In this document: positions 27,245-35,025 of the stretch, in pieces
Layout of the letters: each line of letters opens with the position of its first letter
Position numbering within the stretch: the stretch's first letter is position 1
Source of the DNA: CAMUQR01 sp963526735
Lineage (GTDB): Bacteria; Patescibacteriota; Saccharimonadia; Saccharimonadales; Saccharimonadaceae
DNA: 64,000 bases
Reading direction: 5' to 3'
NCBI GenBank assembly: GCA_963526735.1
Contig: CAURNU010000001.1
Span: forward strand, 101,800 to 165,799
Notes under the pieces: model-generated
Databases searched by the model: none
What the model was told of the DNA's origin: nothing
Seen by the model: the letters and a program-made list of their open reading frames with translations, nothing else
Made by a program: the position numbers and the translations under genes

Positions 27245-28651
27245 TTAGTTATATAAGCTTTCACGAATTGACGCAATATTATCGCGAATTGCTGGATTGA
27301 GTTTAGAATCTTTTTCGATTTTTTCAATCGAGTGAATCGCGGTAGTATGATCCTTGCGACCTAATTCTTTAGCAATTTTCGGAAAGCTCATGTGAAGTTC
27401 GCTTCGTAATAAATACATAGCGATTTGACGGGGGATAACGATGTGCTTGGAGCGCTTGGAGCTACAAATTTCCTCAGTTTCAATCTGGAAATGTTTAGCA
27501 GTTTTACTAATGACTTGTTTAGCGGTGAGGTGCTGTGGGCGTGAAGTTTTAACATTACTAAGTAGCGCATCAGCTATTTCAATACTCGGCGTCATACTTT
27601 GCATTTCGGCGTAGGCGAGGAGTTGATTGAGCGCACCCTCGAGTTCGCGGATATTAGTGCGAAAGTTATTAGCAATATGTTCAATGACATTGGTTTCGAG
27701 GCTAATACCAGATAGATTAGCCTTAGCGTCAACAATAGCACAGCGGGTTTCAAAATCTGGCATCTGAATATCAATCGTCATACCCCATTCGAAGCGACTA
27801 CGCAATCGTTCAGTCAGTGTGGGAATACTTTTTGGTGGTTGGTCGCTCGAGATGATAATTTGTTTGTTTTTTTGGTGCAAGGCATTGAAAGTATGGAAGA
27901 ATTCTTCCTGAGTTTTCTCTTTACCGGTGATAAATTGCATATCGTCAACAATTAACACATCAACATTGCGGTAGCGGGCTGAAAAATCGTCTTTTTTGAA
28001 GCGAATTGACTCGAGAAACTCTTTTACGAAAGTCTCAATTGTTACATATAACACGCGGGCTTTTGGGTTGTTTTTGATAATTTCATTACCGATAGCCTGC
28101 ATTAAGTGAGTTTTACCCAAACCAACACCTGAGTAGAGAAAAAGTGGATTATATTTAGTGCCGGGATTTTGGGCGATAGCTTGCGCGGCAGTATAGGCGA
28201 AGTTATTACTGGATCCGACGATGAAATTATCAAACGTGTAGCGCGGATTGAGGCCGGTACCGGTTTTGGTAGGTTGATTGTATGATGAAGTGGCAGTCAT
28301 CGTGGCTGTTGGCGCGGTGGTTTGGATCGGCGCTGGAGCAGACTCGCGCATTTTATAGATTTCATCTTTTTTAGCGATTTGACTGCGTAAACTGGTTTGC
28401 TTAGTGGTGTCAAAATTAATTTCGTAACTAACATGAGGATTTTTAACGCCATTTTTTTCAAAAGTATTAATAATTAAGTGATTAAATTTCTTTTGTAAAA
28501 ACGACTGGATGAAGACATTTGGTACGGCAATTTTAACTTCATTGCCGTTGATCGAGATGAGGGAGATTTTTTTAAAGATTGATTCAAACGATGATTTTGG
28601 CACGCTGATTTCAATTTCACCAATCACACTTTGCCAAACTGCTCGTTCCAC
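27245..28651 (-). CDS. dnaA: Chromosomal replication initiator DnaA, 468 aa
   Basis: An AAA+ initiator that binds DnaA boxes and opens the origin. Domain I is about 1-80 and domain II a Thr/Ala/Pro-rich linker (about 100-135). Domain III has Walker A GVGLGKTH (175-182) and Walker B VLIVDDMQF (232-240), plus the sensor segment LTERLRSRFEWGM. Domain IV ends with the DnaA signature GRKDHTTAIHSIEKI. The start is GTG with GGGAG upstream. Its promoter (-35 TTGTGG inside a DnaA box) suggests autoregulation. Gene order and length are normal. Confidence 0.96.
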   Translation of the reverse strand: MERAVWQSVIGEIEISVPKSSFESIFKKISLISINGNEVKIAVPNVFIQSFLQKKFNHLIINTFEKNGVKNPHVSYEINFDTTKQTSLRSQIAKKDEIYKMRESAPAPIQTTAPTATMTATSSYNQPTKTGTGLNPRYTFDNFIVGSSNNFAYTAAQAIAQNPGTKYNPLFLYSGVGLGKTHLMQAIGNEIIKNNPKARVLYVTIETFVKEFLESIRFKKDDFSARYRNVDVLIVDDMQFITGKEKTQEEFFHTFNALHQKNKQIIISSDQPPKSIPTLTERLRSRFEWGMTIDIQMPDFETRCAIVDAKANLSGISLETNVIEHIANNFRTNIRELEGALNQLLAYAEMQSMTPSIEIADALLSNVKTSRPQHLTAKQVISKTAKHFQIETEEICSSKRSKHIVIPRQIAMYLLRSELHMSFPKIAKELGRKDHTTAIHSIEKIEKDSKLNPAIRDNIASIRESLYN

Positions 28652-28692
28652 TTTGAAATTTCTCCCTTTTAATTTAATAAAACTTAATAAAG

Positions 28693-28721
28693 ATTATAGA
28701 CTTTTTGGGAGTTTTCCACAA
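28693..28721 (-). promoter_or_regulatory. dnaA promoter with DnaA box over the -35 element
   Basis: On the minus strand, TTGTGG (28721-28716), a 17-nt spacer, and TATAAT (28698-28693). The -35 lies within the DnaA box TTTTCCACA (28712-28720). DnaA binding should block RNA polymerase, the standard autoregulatory design. Confidence 0.72.
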
Positions 28722-28817
28722 GTTGATTTTTTACAACATTAAGTTTTAATCAAAAAGTTATCTAATAGAGGTAAAGTTTTCCACAGATAAAATTAACTCT
28801 TTAAAACCTGTGGATAA
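28712..28817. other. DnaA-box cluster between dnaA and rpmH (part of probable oriC)
   Basis: Boxes TTTTCCACA at 28712-28720 and 28777-28785 and a reverse box TGTGGATAA at 28809-28817 lie in AT-rich DNA. This is the second half of a bipartite origin arrangement around dnaA. Confidence 0.65.
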
Positions 28818-28821
28818 ACTC

Positions 28822-28850
28822 TTGAAAAATGGGGAAAAATCAAGTATACT
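28822..28850 (+). promoter_or_regulatory. rpmH-rnpA promoter
   Basis: TTGAAA at 28822-28827, a 17-nt spacer, and TATACT at 28845-28850. The leader is about 70 nt, with an AAGAAGGT ribosome site before ATG 28926. A DnaA box ends 4 nt before the -35. Confidence 0.7.
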
Positions 28851-28925
28851 AAAAAAGATTTAAAAAATAAAAGCAAGTTTTTAAGTTGCAAAATAAATTA
28901 ATATTAATATAATAAGAAGGTTATT

Positions 28926-29063
28926 ATGGTAAAAAGAACATATCAACCACATAAACGTCAACGTGCTAAAGTGAGTGGTTTTCGCGTTAAAAACCGTACT
29001 AAAAACGGTCGCAAAACTCTGGCTCGTCGTCGTATTAAAGGTCGCAAACAATTAACTGCTTAA
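28926..29063 (+). CDS. rpmH: 50S ribosomal protein L34, 45 aa
   Basis: The 45-residue product begins MVKRTYQPHKRQRAKVSGF and ends with an RRRIKGRKQLTA tail, the hallmark of L34: very basic, with the TYQP and (H/S)GF-x-x-R segments. L34 sits near the peptide-exit side of the large subunit. It is followed after 9 nt by rnpA, the universal bacterial order. A ribosome site (AAGAAGGT) lies about 5 nt upstream of the ATG. Confidence 0.96.
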   Translation: MVKRTYQPHKRQRAKVSGFRVKNRTKNGRKTLARRRIKGRKQLTA

Positions 29064-29072
29064 TTAGTTAAG

Positions 29073-29420
29073 ATGATACCTTTTAAAAATCGCTTCCATG
29101 GACATAATAGTTTGACTTACACTTATAAAAATGGTCAAACTATCCGCTCAAAACTATTTTCTATTAAGTTTTGTGCTAATCCACGGAAGCGATTTTCGCG
29201 TGTAGCGGTAGTGGTCTCAAAAAAAGTCGCCAAAAAAGCCGTTCAGCGAAATTTTTTACGCCGGCGGTTGTATAGCTTGATTCGACCGTATATTGCCCAG
29301 TTTCAACGTAATTATGATTTGATTATTATTGTCCATTCAGCAGAGCTGGGGCAGGTGAATTTTGCGGAGTTGGAAACTAAGATTGTCGCTGAGTTAAAAA
29401 GTCAGCAGATTTTATGCTAG
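29073..29420 (+). CDS. rnpA: Ribonuclease P protein component, 115 aa
   Basis: The protein cofactor of RNase P, which trims tRNA 5' ends. The RNR-box KKAVQRNFLRRRLY (about 54-67) is intact, preceded by VAVVVSKKVAKK, and FSIKFCAN lies in the N-terminal strand region. Length fits the family. It is coupled to rpmH by a 9-nt gap. Its last 44 bases overlap the 3' end of a convergent minus-strand gene. Confidence 0.93.
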   Translation: MIPFKNRFHGHNSLTYTYKNGQTIRSKLFSIKFCANPRKRFSRVAVVVSKKVAKKAVQRNFLRRRLYSLIRPYIAQFQRNYDLIIIVHSAELGQVNFAELETKIVAELKSQQILC

Positions 29421-29730
29421 TAAATACTAATTTACTAAATCGATCCCATAAAAAATCCTCAAACTCTTCTTGATTAACGAAAGTGCGTTCTGTATAGGTC
29501 GAAAAATCACCAGGCGCTTCTAGTGCCCCTAGCTCAAATCGGAGTTTTTCTAAGTCGTCTAACGGTTTAAAGTTAAGCTTTGATGGGTGAGTAGCATTAA
29601 ATGCCATGATGGCAATTTTATCCGAATCTCTTGGCAACAGATTGCGTGTCGCAATAGCAACTCTATATAATTCAACGACTTGTTGTTGATTATCAAGTGG
29701 TTTAGTAAGTTGGTATTCAAACTCTTTCAT
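29377..29730 (-). CDS. Conserved-looking hypothetical protein, 117 aa
   Basis: A soluble protein with no signal peptide or membrane helix. It begins MKEFEYQLTKPLDNQQQVV and has an acidic-aromatic C-terminal half (NQEEFEDFLWDRFSKLVF). I do not recognise it. It runs convergent to rnpA and overlaps that gene's last 44 bases, an unusual overlap for a gene pair of unrelated function. The composition is protein-like and the frame is clean, which favours a real gene. An alternative is a chance frame, but 117 codons without stop in AT-rich DNA and the normal start context argue against that. Confidence 0.5.
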   Translation of the reverse strand: MKEFEYQLTKPLDNQQQVVELYRVAIATRNLLPRDSDKIAIMAFNATHPSKLNFKPLDDLEKLRFELGALEAPGDFSTYTERTFVNQEEFEDFLWDRFSKLVFTSIKSADFLTQRQS

Positions 29731-29859
29731 TGAGGTGATTATATCATGATTTCCGTTGTCGGACTATTAGTGTTTAGTCTGAAGGTCGTAAAGTGATGTG
29801 TTTGAGAGCGAAACCTTATTAAGGTAGATATATGTTTGCCAGATGGTACTTGAAAAGTA

Positions 29860-29868
29860 TGATATAAT
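29860..29868 (+). promoter_or_regulatory. Extended -10 promoter of yidC
   Basis: TGA-TATAAT (extended -10) with no good -35. The expected start is about 4 nt before ATG 29879. It overlaps the upstream in-frame ATG at 29843, which is therefore unlikely to be used. The rest of the 29731-29878 gap shows no gene. Confidence 0.55.
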
Positions 29869-29878
29869 ATTAAAAGCT

Positions 29879-30940
29879 ATGTTAGGTACTATTTTTCATG
29901 AATTGATTTTTCGCCCGATTTTTAATCTGTTATTAGCGCTCTATAGTCTAGTAGGGGATTTTGGCGTGGCGGTTATTTTGTTTACAATTATTGTTAAGAT
30001 TCTGTTGTTTCCACTGTTAAAATCGCAGACTTTACAGATGAAACGAATGCAGGATATTCAGCCAGAACTGAAAAAAATCAAACAAAAAACCAAAGGTAAT
30101 AAACAGCTTGAATATCTGATGACGATGAGTTTATATAAACAAAATGACATTAAAATGTCAGCCTCATTTTTCTCGGCTTTGATTCAGTTGCCGATTCTGA
30201 TTGCGATGTTTAGTGTGGTGCAAGTGATGATTCGCGATACTAACGCCGTGAATCACTTAGCTTATGATATTACTAAAAATATGGCACCAGTTCAGCAATT
30301 AATCGCTGACCATCAAACCTTTAAACCGCTTTTATTTGGTCAAATTGATATGAGTGTGATTCCGTTTCAATTTAATCACGGCGTGCATAGCTTCGTGATG
30401 GCGATGTTTGTGCTTGGGGCGGCTTGGACGCAATATTATATTATTAATTCAACCAGTGTGTATCAAAATACGAAAAAACGTCGGATTCGTGATATTTTAG
30501 CGGAAGCGGGAGAGGGTAAAGAACCGGATCAAGCTGAAATTAACAATATTATGATGGGTAAAATGAATAAAATTATGCCAATTATGATTTTAATTAGTTT
30601 CGGGGCGATTTATGGAGCAATTGCTTTTTATCAGTTTATTTCTGGCGTGATGTCAATTATTCAGCGTAAAATGATTATGGACCAACTTGTGGCGACTGAA
30701 GTTAAACCAGCTGACGAAGCTGAGGTTGAAGAACGCTTGAAGCGGGCTAAAACAGCGGAGGTTTTATTCCAAAATCGTGCTAAACAACTGAAAAAATCAC
30801 CTAAAATTACCACTACAATTAAGACGATTTCAACTGCTGAAACTGAGGCGGAAACTGAACCTAAATCGAGCTCCGCACCAAAATCATCTCGCCAACCAAA
30901 ATCTTCCGCTAAAAAACATCATCGGAAGTCAAAAGGTTAG
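29879..30940 (+). CDS. yidC: Membrane protein insertase YidC/Oxa1 family, 353 aa
   Basis: Inserts proteins into the cytoplasmic membrane, alone or with SecYEG. The start at MLGTIFHELIFRPIFN gives the usual short periplasmic lead followed by the helix NLLLALYSLVGDFGVAVILFTIIVKILLFP (about 15-45). The helical hairpin MKRMQDIQPELKKIKQK follows, then three more membrane regions and a basic tail (about 290-353, Lys/Ser-rich) that could contact the ribosome. The order rpmH-rnpA-yidC-khpB is standard. It lacks the lipoprotein signal of Gram-positive SpoIIIJ and the large periplasmic domain of proteobacterial YidC. Confidence 0.92.
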   Translation: MLGTIFHELIFRPIFNLLLALYSLVGDFGVAVILFTIIVKILLFPLLKSQTLQMKRMQDIQPELKKIKQKTKGNKQLEYLMTMSLYKQNDIKMSASFFSALIQLPILIAMFSVVQVMIRDTNAVNHLAYDITKNMAPVQQLIADHQTFKPLLFGQIDMSVIPFQFNHGVHSFVMAMFVLGAAWTQYYIINSTSVYQNTKKRRIRDILAEAGEGKEPDQAEINNIMMGKMNKIMPIMILISFGAIYGAIAFYQFISGVMSIIQRKMIMDQLVATEVKPADEAEVEERLKRAKTAEVLFQNRAKQLKKSPKITTTIKTISTAETEAETEPKSSSAPKSSRQPKSSAKKHHRKSKG

Positions 30941-30951
30941 AAAGGGAAGTT

Positions 30952-31416
30952 ATGAACAAAGAAGAAGCAATTATTTACGCCACCAAGTTTACCGAGGATA
31001 TTTTGAGCTTTTTTGGGCTGAATGTGGCAGTGAATTCTACTTGTGAAGATGAGGTGATTGAATTATCAATTCCATCGACCGAAGCTAATGCGATTTTAAT
31101 CGGTAAGGACGCTGATAACTTGCGTGCCTTGCAGAGTTTAATTTCGGCGAATTTGCGTTTAAAAGATTCGGTGATTTATCGAGTCAATTTAGACATTGCT
31201 GATTATAAAAAGCATAAAAATGACAAATTAATTGAACGAGCTGAGAAATGGATTGAGCGTGTCCGTCAAACCGGTCAGGATTATGTCGTAAACTTAAGTC
31301 CAGCTGATCGCCGAATTGTTCATAAACTAGCACAAGATTATTCGACAATTGAAACACATTCAGAGGGTGAGGGCAGTGAGCGCCGTCTGATTATTTCTCG
31401 AGTTAAGGAAAACTAA
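30952..31416 (+). CDS. khpB: KhpB/Jag-type RNA-binding protein (KH + R3H domains), 154 aa
   Basis: The first 85 residues form a KH domain, with IGKDADNLRALQSLI as the GxxG-like loop region. Residues 90-154 form an R3H domain: VNLSPADRRIVHKLAQDYSTIETHSEGEG. The N-terminal Jag_N domain found in many Firmicutes homologues is absent, so this is a short form. It sits 11 nt after yidC with a GAAAGGGAAG ribosome site. Family members bind small RNAs and mRNAs and influence cell division and elongation. Confidence 0.88.
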   Translation: MNKEEAIIYATKFTEDILSFFGLNVAVNSTCEDEVIELSIPSTEANAILIGKDADNLRALQSLISANLRLKDSVIYRVNLDIADYKKHKNDKLIERAEKWIERVRQTGQDYVVNLSPADRRIVHKLAQDYSTIETHSEGEGSERRLIISRVKEN

Positions 31417-31465
31417 TTACTAATTTATACTAAATAATAATTCTCGCCAAAAGTCAAATTAAACT

Positions 31466-31490
31466 AAAATAACAGGGCGGTGGTTATTTT
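31466..31490. terminator. Probable bidirectional terminator between khpB and the glycosyltransferase gene
   Basis: An 8-bp inverted repeat AAAATAAC / GTTATTTT around a GGGCGGTG-containing loop, overlapping the stop codon of the minus-strand gene at 31484. It is AT-rich, so of modest strength. Confidence 0.45.
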
Positions 31491-32575
31491 TGGAGAACTT
31501 GTTGATAAATTCCAAGAGTTTGTTCGGCCATAGTTTGCCATGAAAAATCATGTGCTCGGCGCTGACCTCGACGGATTAAATCTTGTCGGAGTTGTTGATT
31601 AGATAAGACTTGGCTGATTTTGTCAACCAAGTCGTTAGTGTCGCTTGGATCAAAATATAGTGCACCGTCGGCATAGATTTCCGGTAAACATGTAGCGTTT
31701 GAGGAAACTAGCGGTGCGCCAGCCGCCATCGCTTCGACGCCAGGTAGCCCAAATCCTTCATAAAATGATGGAAAGATGTAAGCTGAGCAATGCTGATATA
31801 GCCACGCTAATTGTTGATCACTAACAAAGCCAGTGAATTGAATATTACTATAATTATGTTGCTCAAAATAAGCTTGATTCAGCTTGGCGGCTTGATTAAG
31901 ACTGCCGACTAATAATAAACCTAAATCTGGGTAGTGTTCAAGTAATTTTTGATGAGCATCCCCCAGTCGAGCGATATTTTTGTAAGTGCTTTGTTGACCA
32001 ACATACATAATAAACTGGCGAAAAGATGTCGGGTATGGTTCAGCTGTGACTTGGTCAAAATCAGCCGATTCATAAGTGACGCTAATTTTATCAGGATTAA
32101 TGTGATAAGTATCGAGTAAATCTTGTTTCGTGAACTGGCTCGGGGTAATAATGTGATTGGTTTTGTGAGCCACACGGCGAAATAGCCATTTACCAATTCC
32201 CTGTTTGATTTTAAATATTAGCCAGTTTTTGTCGCGGTTGTAGACTTTTAAAAGGGTTAAATCATGAAAAGTAGTGACGGTTTTACCACGATACAAAACA
32301 GGCTGTTGAGGCATACAAAAATGCACTAAATCGGTTTGGAGTTGATCAAGCAACTTCTTAAATTGCCATTGTTCAGCCAGAGAATAATTAGCAAAATCGC
32401 AAGCTTGAACCGTGAAATTAGGATTGGTTGGTTGAAAATAATCGAGATCTTTGCTTGGGATTAGAATAATGTAGTGATTGGTTTGGTCAATTTGTTGTAA
32501 ATAATACAATAGACGCTCAACATAGCGACCGGTTGAGGATTTAATAATACGAGCATCGATGACAATTTTAGCCAT
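31484..32575 (-). CDS. Glycosyltransferase family 4 (GT-B fold), 363 aa
   Basis: The first motif is KIVIDARIIKSSTGRYVERLL at the N-terminus, the acceptor-domain style of GT4. The C-terminal donor domain contains FIMYVGQQSTYKNIARLGDA, FTGFVSDQQLAWLYQ, and SAYIFPSFYEGFGLPGVEA, in which the EGFGLP motif (about 270-275) binds the nucleotide sugar. It resembles mannosyltransferases of polysaccharide clusters, but the sugar cannot be assigned. Soluble or membrane-peripheral. It is last in a five-gene minus-strand operon, 5 nt after the epimerase-like gene. Confidence 0.85.
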   Translation of the reverse strand: MAKIVIDARIIKSSTGRYVERLLYYLQQIDQTNHYIILIPSKDLDYFQPTNPNFTVQACDFANYSLAEQWQFKKLLDQLQTDLVHFCMPQQPVLYRGKTVTTFHDLTLLKVYNRDKNWLIFKIKQGIGKWLFRRVAHKTNHIITPSQFTKQDLLDTYHINPDKISVTYESADFDQVTAEPYPTSFRQFIMYVGQQSTYKNIARLGDAHQKLLEHYPDLGLLLVGSLNQAAKLNQAYFEQHNYSNIQFTGFVSDQQLAWLYQHCSAYIFPSFYEGFGLPGVEAMAAGAPLVSSNATCLPEIYADGALYFDPSDTNDLVDKISQVLSNQQLRQDLIRRGQRRAHDFSWQTMAEQTLGIYQQVLQK

Positions 32576-32580
32576 AAACC

Positions 32581-33924
32581 TTAAAAACCAAGACGTTGTT
32601 CTTCGGTTTGGAATAAACCAGTTGCGGGATGGAGTCGCTCGAGAACTTGTTCAATAATCTTCGCGGAGACGTTAGTGCCGTAGATATTACCGACTTGTTT
32701 CATCTGTTGGTTATTGATAGCACCTTGAATGATGGCAACGATAAAATCACTGTCGATTGGCGGTGCTGGCACGTTTGAGCCGGCAATAAAGGTTTCGCCT
32801 CGATCTGAACCAAAGCGCAAAGTGACGCATGGAATGCCTAAAATATTCATTTCTTCTTGCATACTACCAGAGTCGGTAGCAATGGCAGAGCATTTTTGCA
32901 TAGCAGCGATCACGTCATAGTAATGAGGCCATACATCCGAATAAATAAAAGTTTCGGGATAATTTTCTACCAGCTGATTCAGGCGGTCGCGTAAACCGAA
33001 TTTATCAATTGCCTCTTCAGTGGCAAAGAGTGAAATTAGCAGAACGGATTGACCAGCTTGCACTAATTTTTCCATAGCTTCGAATAGAATAGTGAAGCGT
33101 TTTTGGTCTTGCGTGTTCTCACGGCGATGGACGCAGAAACGAATGAATTTACCGCTCAGTAGAGCTGGATATTTTTCAAAAATAGTTGATTTTTGACTGT
33201 CTTGAATAGCGGTAAAAGTTGCATCGGCGACGGTATTGCCGACGACTTGGATTTTATCAGCCACAAAGCCTTCGTTAATGAGAAATTGCTTAGTTAATTC
33301 CACTGGGGTAGCATAAAATCCTGATGCTGGTTCACTCATCCGAGTGTTGATTTGCTCAGGGAATGGCTCGAGGCTACCAAGTTCGAGATTGTCGGGATTT
33401 TGGATGGCTTGATAGTATTCATCCCAGTTGAATTGATTATTTTTAAAATCATTGTAGAATTTGTGATAAATCTCAGCTTTTGGAGTTAGGGTGCGAATGC
33501 CAGCCTCGACGTGCACACAGCTGACTTGATGCATAATTGACGATAAACCAACTGCCATGCAAGTCATGGTATCACCGTGGATATAAGGAATTGGGATTTT
33601 ATTGATGGATTTAAGGTGAGTGAGCACTTCCCCGAAGCGTTCGATAATTTGAGCGATTTTAGTATGTAAATTACCGTCAATTGAGAGATGAGCGCCAACT
33701 TTTAAGCCGAATTCTTCTTCCATGCCACCACTGTAACGAAAGTCATAGTGCTGACCAGTGTGGCAAATCAGTACCGCTTGGTCGCGTTTAATTAGCTCTT
33801 GATAGAGCGGAGCTTGTTTAATAATGTCCGGTTTGGTGGCGATGATAATAATATGCACAAACGGCGATGGATGATTTTGGATGTCGGTAAGTAATTGTTG
33901 ATCAAATAATTCAAGTGTTGGCAT
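32581..33924 (-). CDS. UDP-N-acetylglucosamine 2-epimerase family protein (WecB-like), 447 aa
   Basis: Converts UDP-GlcNAc to UDP-ManNAc in known relatives. Visible motifs: TGQHYDFRYSGGMEEEFG (about 55-72), HGDTMTCMAVGLSS, HVEAGIRT, and near the C-terminus CVHRRENTQDQKRF and TDSGSMQEEMNILGIPCVTLR. It is about 60-70 residues longer than typical WecB because of an insertion after the HVEAGIRT motif (about 150-200, with FYNDFKNNQFNWDEYY). That insert may change partner or substrate, so the precise reaction is not certain. The start overlaps the manC-like stop by one base (TAATG). Confidence 0.82.
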   Translation of the reverse strand: MPTLELFDQQLLTDIQNHPSPFVHIIIIATKPDIIKQAPLYQELIKRDQAVLICHTGQHYDFRYSGGMEEEFGLKVGAHLSIDGNLHTKIAQIIERFGEVLTHLKSINKIPIPYIHGDTMTCMAVGLSSIMHQVSCVHVEAGIRTLTPKAEIYHKFYNDFKNNQFNWDEYYQAIQNPDNLELGSLEPFPEQINTRMSEPASGFYATPVELTKQFLINEGFVADKIQVVGNTVADATFTAIQDSQKSTIFEKYPALLSGKFIRFCVHRRENTQDQKRFTILFEAMEKLVQAGQSVLLISLFATEEAIDKFGLRDRLNQLVENYPETFIYSDVWPHYYDVIAAMQKCSAIATDSGSMQEEMNILGIPCVTLRFGSDRGETFIAGSNVPAPPIDSDFIVAIIQGAINNQQMKQVGNIYGTNVSAKIIEQVLERLHPATGLFQTEEQRLGF

Positions 33925-35003
33925 TATAAATACTCCTCAAGACCTTTTTCTTTAATAAACTCAATGATGTTTTTAACATAGCTCGGGTTATCTTTATTTA
34001 AAACTAACAGCGAATCGGGGGTGGAAATAATCGCGATATTGTTTAAATTAGCGGTGGTGATTAGTCGATCATCAGTGGCAATCACTAAATAATCAGAACT
34101 ACCGACGTCAATGTGATTATCGTGTGGCGTGTTGGAAATATTAGTTGTATCGGTGAGCTCAGTCAGTAATTTGTGAAGCGACTGCCAGTTACCGATATCA
34201 CTCCAGCGGAAATGACCTGGAATCAGCGCTAGTGGGTATTTTTTGGTGTTGATAAATTCAATTTCATGAGCTTTTTCCGGCACTTGCAGAAAATCGCTTT
34301 CTAGACCTGAGGTGATAAATTTATCAATATTATCTAAAATCGCTGGATCGGTTTCGTGGTAGGCTTTAAGCAAAGTATCTGCCCGATAACAGTAATAAGC
34401 TGAGTTCCAATAGTATTGATTAGTAGATAGATAATACTCGGCGACCTTGCGGGATGGTTTCTCGACGAATTTTTCGACGGAGTATACTACTGGATTGTCT
34501 TGAATCTGAGCTTCAAGCTTTATATAGCCAAGGCCGGTATTTGGTTCGTGCGGTTTGATGCCGACAATACTGATGTAATTAGGGTTGTTAGTGACGAACT
34601 CAAAAGCGTCTTTGACAGTTTGTTGAAAAACCTCCAAATCTTGGACGGCGTGATCACTGGCCATACTAAAAATCATTGCTTCAGGGTCTTTAGTCTGGAT
34701 GATACGCGTGGCGAGTGCATAAGCGGCGGTCGTACCACGTGCGATAGGCTCGGCGATAATGTTTTTAGCTGGAATATCAGGAAGTTGTTCCTGAATTTTA
34801 TCCTTAAAACGCAAACCAGTACCGATGAAAATATTTTCAGCTGGAATAATCTCGCGAATGCGATCAACTGTTTCAGCGATTAGGGGTTTGTCGCTGATGA
34901 AGTTCTGCATTTGTTTCGGTAGATCTTTACGGCTGAGCGGCCATAAACGAGTGCCGGAACCGCCGGCTAGAATTAACGCGTAGTGGTGATTGGTCGATTG
35001 CAT
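33924..35003 (-). CDS. manC: Mannose-1-phosphate guanylyltransferase, 359 aa
   Basis: Makes GDP-mannose from GTP and mannose-1-phosphate for polysaccharide synthesis. The nucleotidyltransferase signature ALILAGGSGTRLWPLSRKDLPKQ starts at about residue 8. IAEPIARGTTAAYALA and FVEKPSRKVAEYY with YYWNSAYYCYR mark the sugar-binding side. The family's usual C-terminal phosphomannose isomerase domain is absent; the 359-aa length fits the single-domain form. GAGGAG lies 4 nt before the ATG. It supplies the donor probably used by the neighbouring GT4 enzymes. Confidence 0.9.
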   Translation of the reverse strand: MQSTNHHYALILAGGSGTRLWPLSRKDLPKQMQNFISDKPLIAETVDRIREIIPAENIFIGTGLRFKDKIQEQLPDIPAKNIIAEPIARGTTAAYALATRIIQTKDPEAMIFSMASDHAVQDLEVFQQTVKDAFEFVTNNPNYISIVGIKPHEPNTGLGYIKLEAQIQDNPVVYSVEKFVEKPSRKVAEYYLSTNQYYWNSAYYCYRADTLLKAYHETDPAILDNIDKFITSGLESDFLQVPEKAHEIEFINTKKYPLALIPGHFRWSDIGNWQSLHKLLTELTDTTNISNTPHDNHIDVGSSDYLVIATDDRLITTANLNNIAIISTPDSLLVLNKDNPSYVKNIIEFIKEKGLEEYL

Positions 35004-35025
35004 ATGCTCCTCAAATTTAACTTAA

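Noticed and set aside
29731..29878. Possible small RNA before yidC
   Set aside because: No convincing helices or terminator; only an extended -10 box can be supported.
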